From Allobosea thiooxidans (lineage in GTDB: Bacteria > Pseudomonadota > Alphaproteobacteria > Rhizobiales > Beijerinckiaceae): a DNA stretch of 64,000 nucleotides. The stretch is from the NCBI RefSeq assembly GCF_900168195.1, contig NZ_FUYX01000005.1, positions 310,001 to 374,000 on the forward strand, written 5' to 3'. Each line of letters starts with the position of its first letter. The stretch's first letter is position 1. A program made the translations under genes and the position numbers. Positions 28,921-43,145 of this stretch are shown here, one piece after another. The notes under the pieces are model-generated. The model was not told where the DNA came from, ran no database searches, and worked only from the letters and a program-made list of their open reading frames with translations.

Positions 28921-29880
28921 GTCGGCGACGGCCAGGTCCTCGCCGGGGATGAAGGCGTCGAAGGCGGCCCAGAACTGGGCGCGGATCTCGTCGCTTTCCA
29001 TCAGGATCTCGTGGCGTGCAGTCGGCAGCACCAGCGCCGAGCCGGTCTTGAGGCGCGCGGCGAAGCGCTCGATCGCCGGCGTCGAGACGACCGGGTCCTG
29101 CCCCGCGGCGACGACCAGCGTCGGCACCTTCACTTCCAGGGCGGCGGAAGGCGCTTTGAGACGGGCCATCAGGCGAAACGCGGTGCGGATCCAGGCGATG
29201 GTCGGGTCGCCGATGCTGAGATGGCGCGCGCTGGCCGAAAGCGCGCTGTTGCGGGCATAGCGCAGCGGGTCTCCGGTCAGCCGGTTGCCCTCGAAGGGCT
29301 TGGTCGCGATCGCCGTCTCGCCGCCGCCGGGGATGAAGGCGCGGCCGAAGCCGAGCCAGTAAAGCAGGCTCGCCAGGCGGCTGGACCAGACCGGGCGCTT
29401 GACCATCGACAGGCCGAGCATCGGCGCGAGCGCGACCATGCGCGAGACCGGCAGGGCGCCGTGGCGGGCGGCGTCGAGGCAGAGCGCCGCCCCCATCGAA
29501 TGGGCGAGGACGAAATAGGGTGGCGGGAACTTCGCCTGCATCTCGGCCATGGCCAAGGCGAGATCGGCCTCGTAGTGGCGCAGGCGCCCGACATGCCCCT
29601 TGCGCTCGCGGCTGACGAAGCGCTGCGAACCGCCCTGGCCGCGCCAGTCGAAGGACAGGACGTGGAGGCCGCGCCGGCGCAGCTCGGCGACGGTCTCGCT
29701 GTAGCGCTCGATGAACTCGGCCCGGCCCTGGACGATGACGATGCTGCCGCGGATCGGCTTGACCGTCGGGCGCCAGCTGGCGAAGCGCAGGCGCGCGCCG
29801 TCGCCCGTCATGGCGAGCCAGACCTTGCCGTGGCCCGGCACCGGGTAGTCTGGGTGGGCGAAAAGAACGGCCTCGGCCAT
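28825..29880 (-). CDS. Alpha/beta hydrolase, lysophospholipase (PldB) type
   Basis: A 351-residue serine hydrolase. The nucleophile elbow is AHSMG near residue 128, with an Asp in AAGQDPVVS and a His in ARHEILMES. SFDWRGQGGSQRF near residue 75 is typical of lysophospholipase/monoglyceride lipase-like enzymes. The fold should be complete at about FDAFIPG. The last ~30 residues are a Gly/Ala-rich tail that reads through the end of hisN on the opposite strand, perhaps from loss of an earlier stop. Confidence 0.85.
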   Translation of the reverse strand: MAEAVLFAHPDYPVPGHGKVWLAMTGDGARLRFASWRPTVKPIRGSIVIVQGRAEFIERYSETVAELRRRGLHVLSFDWRGQGGSQRFVSRERKGHVGRLRHYEADLALAMAEMQAKFPPPYFVLAHSMGAALCLDAARHGALPVSRMVALAPMLGLSMVKRPVWSSRLASLLYWLGFGRAFIPGGGETAIATKPFEGNRLTGDPLRYARNSALSASARHLSIGDPTIAWIRTAFRLMARLKAPSAALEVKVPTLVVAAGQDPVVSTPAIERFAARLKTGSALVLPTARHEILMESDEIRAQFWAAFDAFIPGEDLAVADSAGEAREGSLMQRLAAGGEDAPAAGGAAAVP

Positions 29881-30005
29881 CGCGGGCTCCGCTTCGCGGC
29901 TGCCCGCTCACCGGCCGCCGAACTCAACCGGAGCGGCCCCGGTCAGGTCGATGCGACCAGCGCGGCCCGGCTCCCGAGCTTGGTTTATGCCTCTTCGCAA
30001 GGGCT

Positions 30006-30034
30006 CTTGAAAAGGCGGAAAGCCATCCCAGATC
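30006..30034 (+). promoter_or_regulatory. Candidate RpoH (sigma-32) promoter of hsp20
   Basis: CTTGAA at 30006-30011 matches the -35 element of alphaproteobacterial RpoH promoters. Seventeen bases later CAGATC could be the -10, a weaker match. It lies about 100 bases before the hsp20 ATG, leaving room for the ROSE leader. Confidence 0.4.
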
Positions 30035-30040
30035 AGTGAT

Positions 30041-30127
30041 GCGCAGGCCGGAACCGGCTGCGCAACCTGAAACCGGGCCCGCGCTCATGCGAGGCGGGCT
30101 GACCAGACTGTCGCTTCTTCGGAGGAC
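30041..30127 (+). promoter_or_regulatory. ROSE-like RNA thermometer in the hsp20 leader
   Basis: Three successive hairpins precede hsp20: 30041-30063 (GCGCAG/CTGCGC with inner CCGG/CCGG), 30077-30099 (GCCCGC/GCGGGC) and 30110-30127. The last, GTCGCTTCTTCGGAGGAC, buries the Shine-Dalgarno GGAGG and has the U(U/C)GCU box with an unpaired G, the defining feature of ROSE elements in rhizobial small heat-shock genes. Melting at high temperature would free the ribosome site. Confidence 0.7.
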
Positions 30128-30132
30128 ATATC

Positions 30133-30597
30133 ATGCGTCAATTCGATCTCTCTCCTCTCTATCGCTCGACCGTCGGCTTCGACCGCCTGTTCAATCTCCT
30201 CGACCAGGTGACGAGCAACGACGCCGCGCCGGGCTATCCGCCCTACAACATCGAGCGGACCGCCGAGAACGCCTACCGCATCACCATCGCGGTCGCCGGC
30301 TTCGGCGAGGCTGACCTCTCCATCGAGTCCAAGGAGAACGCGCTCACCGTCAAGGGCGAGAAGCAGGCTGCCAGCGCCGAAAAGCGCGAGGTCCTGCATC
30401 AGGGCATCGCCGCCCGCGCCTTCGAGCGCCGCTTCCAGCTCGCCGACTACGTCCAGGTGACGGGTGCGAGCCTCGAGAACGGCCTGCTCCATATCGACCT
30501 CGTGCGCGAGATTCCCGAGGCCAAGAAGCCCCGCCAGATTCCGATCGGCGCCGCTTCGGCCAAGGTCCTCGAGGCCAAGGTCGCCAAGGCCGCGTAA
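30133..30597 (+). CDS. Small heat shock protein, Hsp20 / IbpA family
   Basis: A 154-residue chaperone that holds unfolding proteins. Residues 35-130 form the alpha-crystallin domain ([20 protein letters not shown] through [15 protein letters not shown]), and the C-terminal IPI of RQIPIGAAS is the oligomer-locking I-x-I motif. Strong GGAGG at 30121. It is probably heat-induced at two levels (RpoH promoter and ROSE leader). A clear terminator follows. Confidence 0.95.
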   Translation: MRQFDLSPLYRSTVGFDRLFNLLDQVTSNDAAPGYPPYNIERTAENAYRITIAVAGFGEADLSIESKENALTVKGEKQAASAEKREVLHQGIAARAFERRFQLADYVQVTGASLENGLLHIDLVREIPEAKKPRQIPIGAASAKVLEAKVAKAA

Positions 30598-30628
30598 TCC
30601 GATCGGCCCAACCGGCTGAAACGAGAAA

Positions 30629-30655
30629 GGCTCCCGGAAACGGGAGCCTTTTTTG
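30629..30655 (+). terminator. Rho-independent terminator after hsp20
   Basis: Stem GGCTCCCG / CGGGAGCC with a GAAA tetraloop, followed by six T residues. Confidence 0.92.
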
Positions 30656-30681
30656 TTAGTGCGTCGTGCCCGGTCGCCCGA

Positions 30682-31665
30682 TCACTCGGTCGGGGCGAAG
30701 GGCGGGATCCAGACGCCGGGCCGCGCAGGCTCGGTCTTGGGAGCCTCTGGCTTGGGAGCAGGGGCGACCGGCTGGGCAGCCGGCGCTTCCGGCGCGGGCG
30801 CGGAGGCGGTCGACTGCGCCGGCTCGGCGCTGCCCTCGGGCTTCTGCGCCTCGGCCGGATTGCTGCCGGGCTCGACCAGCTTCGGCTTGTCGGCTCCGGT
30901 TTCCGGATTGGCCGGGCCGGGAGAAGGCTCGGCAGGTTTCGCGGCCGGCGGCGGCGATGCCGTGGCGGGGGCACTCGCTTCCAGCGGTGGCTGCTCGGCG
31001 GGCTTCGCCGGTTCCGGCGCGGGCGGTGCTGCGGGCGCTGGTGGCGACGCGGTCGCGGGAGCGCTCGCCTCGACCGGCGCCTTCTCCGCCGGAGCGGCCG
31101 GTTCGGGCGCCGGCGGCGTGGCCGGAGAGGGCGGGGCGGCCGTGGCGGGCGCGCTGGCCTGCGCCGGCGGCTTCAGTTCGGCCGGGCGTTCGGGCGGCTG
31201 GGGCACGAGGCGTGGACGCGGCGCCGTCTGGTCCTGCCGCGGCTCGGCACGGGCGACATGGGGCGCGGCGGCGGTGCGGCCGCGCAGCGGAACCCGGCGG
31301 ATCAGGTCGCCGGCATAGGCGTCGAGGATCAGCCGCAGGCGCTGCCCGTTCGCGGTCTCGCCGTCGACGGCATAGGTGTCGTCCCGCCGGATCGAGCGCT
31401 CGATCCGGACGAGGCCGTAATCGCGAGCGGCGATGCGGTTGATCTCGTAGGGCGAGACCGGAGCCGGAGCGGCGCGCGGAACCACTGCCCGCGGGCGCGG
31501 TGCGTAGCCATAGTCGTCGCGATAGCCATAGGCCGGGTACGGATCATATCCGTCGTCATAATAGTAGTACTGGGCGCCGGCGGTTCCCGCCATGCCGGTC
31601 AGAGCGCCGGCCACGACCAGGCCCATCAGAGCGATGCGCCCCGGTGCGGTCGAACGATTTGCCAT
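30682..31665 (-). CDS. Secreted Pro/Ala-rich protein with tandem repeats
   Basis: A 327-residue protein. Residues 1-31 are a signal peptide (ALMGLVVAGALTGMAGTAGA). A Tyr/Asp-rich segment follows, then a small folded part (about 72-130; NRIAARDYGLVRIERSIRR, RLRLILDAYAGDLIRRV) that recalls PepSY-like modules. From about 150 to the end it is a Pro/Ala/Glu linker with a ~30-residue unit seen about three times (each carrying ASAPATA-x-PP). It probably sits in the periplasm or cell wall. No known function. Confidence 0.75.
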   Translation of the reverse strand: MANRSTAPGRIALMGLVVAGALTGMAGTAGAQYYYYDDGYDPYPAYGYRDDYGYAPRPRAVVPRAAPAPVSPYEINRIAARDYGLVRIERSIRRDDTYAVDGETANGQRLRLILDAYAGDLIRRVPLRGRTAAAPHVARAEPRQDQTAPRPRLVPQPPERPAELKPPAQASAPATAAPPSPATPPAPEPAAPAEKAPVEASAPATASPPAPAAPPAPEPAKPAEQPPLEASAPATASPPPAAKPAEPSPGPANPETGADKPKLVEPGSNPAEAQKPEGSAEPAQSTASAPAPEAPAAQPVAPAPKPEAPKTEPARPGVWIPPFAPTE

Positions 31666-31758
31666 GCCATCCTTCCTTAACGACTGCTTGCGTGGCGCGC
31701 AGTCTTGTTAGTGATTGCGGCAGGCATGGGGCTGGAAACGGGGCGGGAATCGGCCTTT

Positions 31759-32814
31759 TCAGCCGGCGATCGCCGTAATCAGGCGCTCGACATGCGCCGG
31801 CTCCGTCGCGAAGGACATGACGAAGCGGCCGAGAATCTCGCCTTGCCGGAGCGGTGCCTCGGGCGGCAGCGAACGGGCCGACCATTCGTAATAGCCGGCG
31901 CCGGCAGCCTTCAGCCGCGCTTGCGCGGCCGGCGGCAGGACGATGAAGACCTCGTTTGCCTGGCAGGGCCAGGCGAGACGGGCCTGGTTGCCCTGCGCGA
32001 CCGCATCCGCCAGCCGCTTCGCCTGGGCGTTGGCGTGGCGGGCAAGCTCCAGCCAGTGGTCGTCGGCGAGCAGCCCCTCGAACTGGGCTCCGAGGAAGCG
32101 GCCCTTGGACAGGGTCTGCCCGGCGCGCTTGCGGCGCCATTTCATCTCCTCGGCCCGGGCCGTGTCGAAGAAAATCACGGCCTCGGCCGCGAGCGCGCCG
32201 TTCTTGGTACCGCCGAAGGAGAGGACGTCGACGCTGGCCTTCCAGGTGATTTCGGCCGGCGTGCAGCCGAGCGTGACCAGCGCGTTGGCGAAGCGGGAGC
32301 CGTCCATGTGCAGCGCAAGGTCGCGCGGCGCGGCGGCGGCCTTCAAGGCACGCACCTCGTCCGGGGTGTAGACCGTGCCGCATTCGGTGGCCTGCGTGAT
32401 CGTCAGCGCCTGGGCCTGGACCTGGTGGAAATCGCCGGCGCGCAGATGCGAGAGCGCCCGCGTCACGGCCTCCGGCGTCAGCTTGGCGCCGACGCCGGGC
32501 AGGTCTACCAGCTTGGCGCCGGCGGTGAAGAATTCGGGCGCGCCGCATTCGTCCTCGACGACATGGGCCTCCTCATGGGTGAGGACCGCGCCCCAGGGCC
32601 GGACGAGGCTCGCCAGGGCCAGTGCATTCGCCGCCGTGCCGGTCAGGACGAGGAAGACGGAAACCTCATGCTCGAAGAGCGCGGCGAAGCGTTCCTCGAC
32701 GCGCCGCGTCCAGTCGTCCGCGCCGTAGGAGGGGAGGGAGCCGGCGTTGGCGGCGGCGAGGGCGGCCATGACGCGGGGGCTGGCGCCGACGGTATTGTCG
32801 CTGAAGAATTCCAT
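31759..32814 (-). CDS. Low-specificity threonine aldolase, PLP enzyme
   Basis: A 351-residue fold-type I PLP enzyme that splits L-threonine or allo-threonine to glycine and acetaldehyde. The start MEFFSDNTVGASPRVMAAL is typical of the family. The PLP lysine lies in SFGGTKNGA, with DGSRFANAL and LTGTAANALAL for cofactor binding. Monocistronic. It is divergent from gltB across a long regulatory gap. Confidence 0.92.
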   Translation of the reverse strand: MEFFSDNTVGASPRVMAALAAANAGSLPSYGADDWTRRVEERFAALFEHEVSVFLVLTGTAANALALASLVRPWGAVLTHEEAHVVEDECGAPEFFTAGAKLVDLPGVGAKLTPEAVTRALSHLRAGDFHQVQAQALTITQATECGTVYTPDEVRALKAAAAPRDLALHMDGSRFANALVTLGCTPAEITWKASVDVLSFGGTKNGALAAEAVIFFDTARAEEMKWRRKRAGQTLSKGRFLGAQFEGLLADDHWLELARHANAQAKRLADAVAQGNQARLAWPCQANEVFIVLPPAAQARLKAAGAGYYEWSARSLPPEAPLRQGEILGRFVMSFATEPAHVERLITAIAG

Positions 32815-32900
32815 GACCGAGGGTTAGGCGGATGGCGGCTTCCTGCCAAGCGGCGGAGGCGAAGAGGGGGCTTGCGCGCTGCGCCGAACGGTTCGGCCCA

Positions 32901-32934
32901 GTCCCCTGGATCGCTTCGCTGCGCTTGCGATGAG
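32901..32934. repeat. Half copy of family B repeat
   Basis: CCCCTGGATCGCTTCGCTGC and the following bases match only the right half of the family B palindrome; the left half is missing, as if deleted or eroded. Confidence 0.6.
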
Positions 32935-33014
32935 GATCGGGGCTCATTGGGCAGGAAAACAAGAAGCGTGCTGCCGGAGTCAGGCTTTCATGCCGGAAAT
33001 GTCTGGCGCCGATT

Positions 33015-33051
33015 CGATTTTGCAATAAAATTTCGCCGCGGTGCAAAATCG
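33015..33051. promoter_or_regulatory. Perfect 10-bp inverted repeat upstream of gltB
   Basis: Arms CGATTTTGCA and TGCAAAATCG are separated by 17 bases. The centres of the arms are about 2.5 turns apart, suiting a dimer or Lrp-like protein. It lies 25 bases upstream of the sigma-54 promoter. It is not the NtrC consensus. Confidence 0.55.
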
Positions 33052-33075
33052 GCGCTTGTGCGTAGATTGGAATTC

Positions 33076-33091
33076 TGGCAAGTTCATCGCA
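33076..33091 (+). promoter_or_regulatory. Sigma-54 promoter candidate for gltB
   Basis: TGGCAAGTTCATCGCA has the invariant GG (33077) and GC (33089) exactly ten bases apart, and matches TGGCAC-N5-TTGCA at most other positions. GOGAT genes are under nitrogen control in many proteobacteria, so RpoN use is sensible. Transcription would start near 33102, giving a leader of about 370 bases. Confidence 0.6.
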
Positions 33092-33094
33092 ATA

Positions 33095-33117
33095 GGACAG
33101 TGTTGCTGTCCCATTTT
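33095..33117 (+). other. Small hairpin followed by T run
   Basis: GGACAG / CTGTCC with a five-base loop, then CATTTTT. It would lie at the very 5' end of a transcript from the sigma-54 promoter. It may be an attenuator-like or merely a chance structure. Confidence 0.3.
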
Positions 33118-33474
33118 TCACCGCGCCGACCGAAAGCCGCTGCAGGCTGGAGGTCGCGCCGTCGCGATGGAGCGGAGCATGACGAAAGGCCGGGCTGCTG
33201 ATGCCAAAGCCGACCGTACGTGCGCCGTCCGTAAAACGACGGCCTGAGACAGGCGCGGCCGGGCGATAGCGAGCCCGAAGCGCCTGCGGAGGACGCGGGC
33301 GCGGTGGAAACAAAGCGCAAGTAAGCCTCCGACGAGACGACGGCCGACCCGCCTTGGCCTCATCCGCGCTGCCGACCGGGGGTGTCGGTGCCGAGGCCTG
33401 CCGCGGGAAGGATTGTGACTGACGGTCTGTCCGCCGGTGAAGAGCCAGCGGGGTTCTGGGGAGCAGGTTTGACG

Positions 33475-38163
<4,689 letters not shown>

Positions 38164-38178
38164 GCGAGACGCCACCCC

Positions 38179-38201
38179 GCCGGGGCCGTTCGGGCCCCGG
38201 C
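38179..38201 (+). other. Strong hairpin between gltB and gltD
   Basis: GCCGGGGCC / GGCCCCGGC, nine perfect pairs with loop GTTCG, 15 bases after gltB. There is no T tract, so it is more likely a stabilising or processing element than a full terminator. Confidence 0.5.
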
Positions 38202-38262
38202 ATTCCGATCAGGTTAGGGCACGCGCACGGGGACGCCCCGGGCACACGGCGAGAGAAACAGC

Positions 38263-39687
<1,425 letters not shown>

Positions 39688-39707
39688 GGTGCGGAGCCGA
39701 GCCGGCG

Positions 39708-40046
39708 TCAGGACGATCCCGGCTCCTCCAGCGGCCAGATTTCGACGACGCCATGCGCCACGGCGCAGGGCACGCGCGATACGAGATCGACCGCCTCCGA
39801 CAGATCCGCAGCCTCGATGATCGCGAAGCCCGCGACGGGCAGGGCCGACGCCATGAACGCGCCGGCCGTTGCCTGGACACCGGTTGCATCTGGATTGCGC
39901 ACCTGCACCGGGCTGCCGGCGATGCCGATCACGGCGCCGCGCGCGACGAGAGTGGCGTCCTGGGCATGGGCCGCATCGCGGATTTCGGGAGCCGTGCGGT
40001 CGTAGCCCGCCCGGTCGCCATAGCCGATGGTCACGAATTTGGGCAT
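39708..40046 (-). CDS. YciI-like small protein
   Basis: A 112-residue single-domain protein of the YciI/DGPF group (ferredoxin-like fold). PKFVTIGYGDRAGYDRT opens it, and GFAIIEAADLSEAVDLVSRV forms the last helix. Members are found near ECF sigma factors or as lone genes; activity is unproven. AAGGAGG seven bases before the ATG at 40046 is the strongest ribosome site in the area and fixes this start over one at 40070. Confidence 0.8.
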   Translation of the reverse strand: MPKFVTIGYGDRAGYDRTAPEIRDAAHAQDATLVARGAVIGIAGSPVQVRNPDATGVQATAGAFMASALPVAGFAIIEAADLSEAVDLVSRVPCAVAHGVVEIWPLEEPGSS

Positions 40047-40356
40047 CGTCGCGCCTCCTTGGTCCATCAATCCGAGGGATGGGCGAGAGTTCCGCCGGCG
40101 CCTGTGATCTGCGCCGTGGTAGTGCGGGTCATGCCGGCGAAGCCCTGTTCATGCGGCCCGCCATCGCTATGATCGCCGCCATGGAATCGAGCCAGAAGGG
40201 GAAGCAGGCGCCGAGCCGCCGCTTCCACAGCCGCACCCGCGGACCTGTCTGCGCCCCGCGCTTCACCTCGCGGGGCTGACCGGGAACGCATCGTCGTCTC
40301 ATCGTCAGCCTTTCTCGGCGCGCTCATGCGCGCATGCCTGACTTCATGAGATTCCG
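40047..40356. other. Intergenic region without a supported gene
   Basis: About 310 bases between the divergent yciI-like and ABC-F genes. A frame of 86 codons on the minus strand (40067-40327) has no family character and overlaps the yciI ribosome site region. I see no structured RNA. Confidence 0.6.
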
Positions 40357-41871
40357 ATGTCCCTGATCACCCTGAAAGACCTGTCGCTCGCCCGCAGCGC
40401 GCCCCTCTTCTCCGGCCTCGACCTCGCCATCGCCAAAGGCGACCGCCTCGGCCTCGTCGCCGCCAATGGACGCGGCAAATCCTCGCTCCTGCGCATTCTG
40501 GCGGGCCCGGAGGAGGCGACCGGCGGGACCGTGACCCGCGCCCGCGGCCTCGTCACCGCCTTCGCGCCGCAGGACCCGCCCGAGCGCCTGCTGCCGATGA
40601 GCCTCTACGATGCCGTGCTCGATGCGCTCGATTCCGAGGCCGCAGAGACCGAGAGCTGGCGCGTCGATGTGCTGCTCGACGATCTCATGGTCGAGGAAAG
40701 CCTGCGCAGCCGCGCCGTCGGCAGCCTCTCCGGCGGCTGGCAGCGCACGATGCTGCTGGCGCGGGCGGCGGTCGTCGAGCCCGATCTCCTCCTCCTCGAC
40801 GAGCCGACCAACCATCTCGACCTGGCGCGGATCGGCGTACTGGAGCGTTTCCTCGCGGCGCTGCCGCGCGACTGCGCCGTGGTCGCGGCGAGCCATGACC
40901 GCGCCTTTCTCGACGATGTCAGCACGCGCACGCTGTTCCTGCGCCCGGCGGCGAGCGCCGATTTCGCCTTGCCCTATTCGCGCGCCTTGCAGGCGCTCGA
41001 GGAGCGGGACGCGGCGCAGGGGCGGCAATTCGAGAACGACATGCGCAAGGTCAGGGCGCTGCGGCAGCAGGCGGCCAAGCTCAAGAATATCGGCATCAAT
41101 TCCGGCTCCGACCTGCTGGTGGTGAAGACCAAGCAATTGTCCGAGCGCGCCGACAGGCTGGAGGAGAGCGTCCGGCCGGCGCATAGGGAGCGTTCTGCGG
41201 GGGCGATCAGGCTCGCCAACAGCGGCAGCCATGCCAAGGCCCTGGTTGCGATCAAGGACACGATGATCGCGACGCCGGACGGACGGCCGCTCTTCCGCTC
41301 TGGTCAGCTCTGGATCGAGAACGGCGACCGAATCGCTCTGCTCGGCGCCAACGGCGCCGGCAAGACGCGCTTCGTCACGCGGTTGCGGGCGGCGCTCGGT
41401 GGCGGTGATCCGGAGATCCGCGCGGCTGCCAGCCTGAAGGCCGGCGTCTCCGACCAGGCGCTCTCGCAGCTCGATGGCTGGCCGACGCCCTGGGCCGCGG
41501 TCAAGGGCAGCAGCGATGCCGGCGACCAGCTGGCGCGGACGCTGTTGGCAGGCGCCGGAATCGCCAGCGAGGCCCAGTCCGCGCCGATCTCCCGGTTCTC
41601 GGGTGGGCAGAAGGCGCGGCTGGCGATGCTGCTGCTGCGACTGGCGGAGCCGAATTTCTACCTGCTGGACGAGCCGACCAACCATCTCGACATCGAGGGG
41701 CAGGACATGCTGGAGCGCGAACTTGTCGCGCATGGCGCGGCCTGCCTGCTGGTCAGCCACGACCGCGCCTTCGTGCGGGCGGTGGCGACGCGGGTCTGGG
41801 TGATCGAGGGCAGGAGGCTGGTCGAGGTCGACGATCCCGATCCGGTCTTCGACCGGCTGATGGCGGGCTGA
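40357..41871 (+). CDS. ABC-F family ATPase
   Basis: A 504-residue soluble protein with two ABC domains and no membrane segments. The first site is GLVAANGRGKSS, LSGGWQR, LLLLDEPTNHLD; the second is ALLGANGAGKTR, FSGGQKARL, YLLDEPTNHLD. A charged linker at about 205-275 joins them. ABC-F proteins act on ribosomes, some giving antibiotic protection, others translation control (EttA, Uup). The linker is short and subfamily is unclear. Stands alone. Confidence 0.9.
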   Translation: MSLITLKDLSLARSAPLFSGLDLAIAKGDRLGLVAANGRGKSSLLRILAGPEEATGGTVTRARGLVTAFAPQDPPERLLPMSLYDAVLDALDSEAAETESWRVDVLLDDLMVEESLRSRAVGSLSGGWQRTMLLARAAVVEPDLLLLDEPTNHLDLARIGVLERFLAALPRDCAVVAASHDRAFLDDVSTRTLFLRPAASADFALPYSRALQALEERDAAQGRQFENDMRKVRALRQQAAKLKNIGINSGSDLLVVKTKQLSERADRLEESVRPAHRERSAGAIRLANSGSHAKALVAIKDTMIATPDGRPLFRSGQLWIENGDRIALLGANGAGKTRFVTRLRAALGGGDPEIRAAASLKAGVSDQALSQLDGWPTPWAAVKGSSDAGDQLARTLLAGAGIASEAQSAPISRFSGGQKARLAMLLLRLAEPNFYLLDEPTNHLDIEGQDMLERELVAHGAACLLVSHDRAFVRAVATRVWVIEGRRLVEVDDPDPVFDRLMAG

Positions 41872-41892
41872 GCTGCTGGCGGCCGAGCCGGC

Positions 41893-43086
41893 TCAGCGCG
41901 GCCAGCGATAGTCGTCGAGCCGGCCGGGCACCGGATCAGGCGCGATGCCCTGGCCGAAGACGCGTTCGAGCTGGCCGGCGGCGTCGCTGCGGCCGCGCGC
42001 CTCGCCGATCGAGGCGAGCAGCGCCTGCTCGGGCGATCCCATCTGGCCGGTGAGCGGCTGGATCGGCCCCGCCAGCGGGCGGGCCTGCAGGGCCGGCGGC
42101 AGGCCGAGCGTCGGCACGCCGGCGACCATCTGGTCGATCAGGCGCTCGATCGCGTCCGGCTGCAGCGGCTGGCTGCCCTCCGCAGGGACCGGCAGCGCGA
42201 TCACGCTGTTCTGCGGAGCTGCCTCGATGATGCGGCGGATGACGAGATCGACGAAATGGGCGGCCTTGCGGGCGCCGGCGGCGGTGAAATGGATGCCGTC
42301 GCCGAGGCGCAGCCGCGTCGGCTGGCCGGAGACGTCGGGCCCGGTCGCGGTATAGCGGTTCTCGGCGTCGACGAAGGCGCCCCAGAGATCGACATACTGG
42401 CCGCCGGCCTTCTCGGCGCGCTGGCGGTAGAGTTCGTTGAAGGAGACGAAATCGGCCGAGAGACGCCCGTTCTGGACCGGCGGCGCGCCGACCCAGATCA
42501 GCGGGATGCGCCGCGCGGCGAAGGCGTTGGCGACGGCGTCGATCCGCTCGCCATAGAGCTCCTGCCAGCGCGGGCTCAGGGGCTCGTGGATGACGTCGCC
42601 CTCGCGGATCGGCTGGCGGTCGTTGAGGCCGACCAGCATGACGCCGATGCTGATCTTCTGGTCGCCGGCCAGAATCTCGGAGACGGTCTTCGGCCAATCG
42701 TAGAAATCCGTGCGGACGAGGCCCGAATCCGGCTTGGCCTTGTGCACGATCTCGACGTCGGGACGGTTGTTGAGGGCGTCGTCGAGCCCGTCCGCGAGCA
42801 GGTTGGCGAGGGAATCGCCCATCACCACGATATGGTGGGCGACGTCGACCTTGGGGATCACCGGGTCGTCGCGGACGACCACCGGCGCCTCGCGCCGCCG
42901 TACGGCCGGGGCGACGCGCTGGCGCGGTTGCGGAGGCGCGGCGCGCTGCGGCTTTGCCGGCAATTGCCAGAACAGCTGGAAGAGGCTGCGTTGCTGCTGC
43001 GGCTGCTGGGCGAGCGAGACCGGCCCGCCGGTCAGCAGCAGCAGGCCGGCGGCGCACATGACGACAGCGAGCGAACGCAGACGCAT
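41893..43086 (-). CDS. Secreted SGNH/GDSL hydrolase (DUF459 type)
   Basis: A 397-residue exported protein: signal peptide 1-28, a Pro/Gln/Arg-rich linker (30-75), then an SGNH domain. VVMGDSLANLLADGL holds the nucleophile serine, VGLNDRQP the block III Asn, and DGIHFTAAGARKAA the Asp/His pair. DUF459 proteins are envelope-located and thought to deacylate or deacetylate cell-surface polymers. It lies downstream of, and same strand as, a lytic transglycosylase (59 bases apart), which supports a cell-wall role. Confidence 0.85.
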   Translation of the reverse strand: MRLRSLAVVMCAAGLLLLTGGPVSLAQQPQQQRSLFQLFWQLPAKPQRAAPPQPRQRVAPAVRRREAPVVVRDDPVIPKVDVAHHIVVMGDSLANLLADGLDDALNNRPDVEIVHKAKPDSGLVRTDFYDWPKTVSEILAGDQKISIGVMLVGLNDRQPIREGDVIHEPLSPRWQELYGERIDAVANAFAARRIPLIWVGAPPVQNGRLSADFVSFNELYRQRAEKAGGQYVDLWGAFVDAENRYTATGPDVSGQPTRLRLGDGIHFTAAGARKAAHFVDLVIRRIIEAAPQNSVIALPVPAEGSQPLQPDAIERLIDQMVAGVPTLGLPPALQARPLAGPIQPLTGQMGSPEQALLASIGEARGRSDAAGQLERVFGQGIAPDPVPGRLDDYRWPR

Positions 43087-43145
43087 CGGCCTGTCCGATC
43101 CTCCGGCCCGTATCATCCGCAATATAGGGCCGCAGCGCCCCGAAG

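Larger units (their letters stand above)
32815..33474. other. Long divergent regulatory region, threonine aldolase / gltB
   Basis: About 660 bases with no credible gene. It holds half of a family B repeat (32901-32934), a 10-bp inverted repeat (33015-33051), a sigma-54-type promoter (33076-33091), a small hairpin (33095-33117) and a GC-rich leader of about 350 bases before gltB. I see no known riboswitch in that leader. Confidence 0.7.

Noticed and set aside
33015-33051. NtrC enhancer upstream of gltB
   Set aside because: NtrC sites read TGCACC-N5-GGTGCA; the arms and the 17-base spacing here do not fit.
33102-33474. Possible riboswitch in the long gltB leader
   Set aside because: No known glutamine, glycine or 2-oxoglutarate aptamer motif could be recognised; only a small hairpin is evident.
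40067-40327. Minus-strand frame of 86 codons before ABC-F
   Set aside because: It overlaps the start region of the well-supported YciI gene, whose AAGGAGG site is strong, and has no family character.
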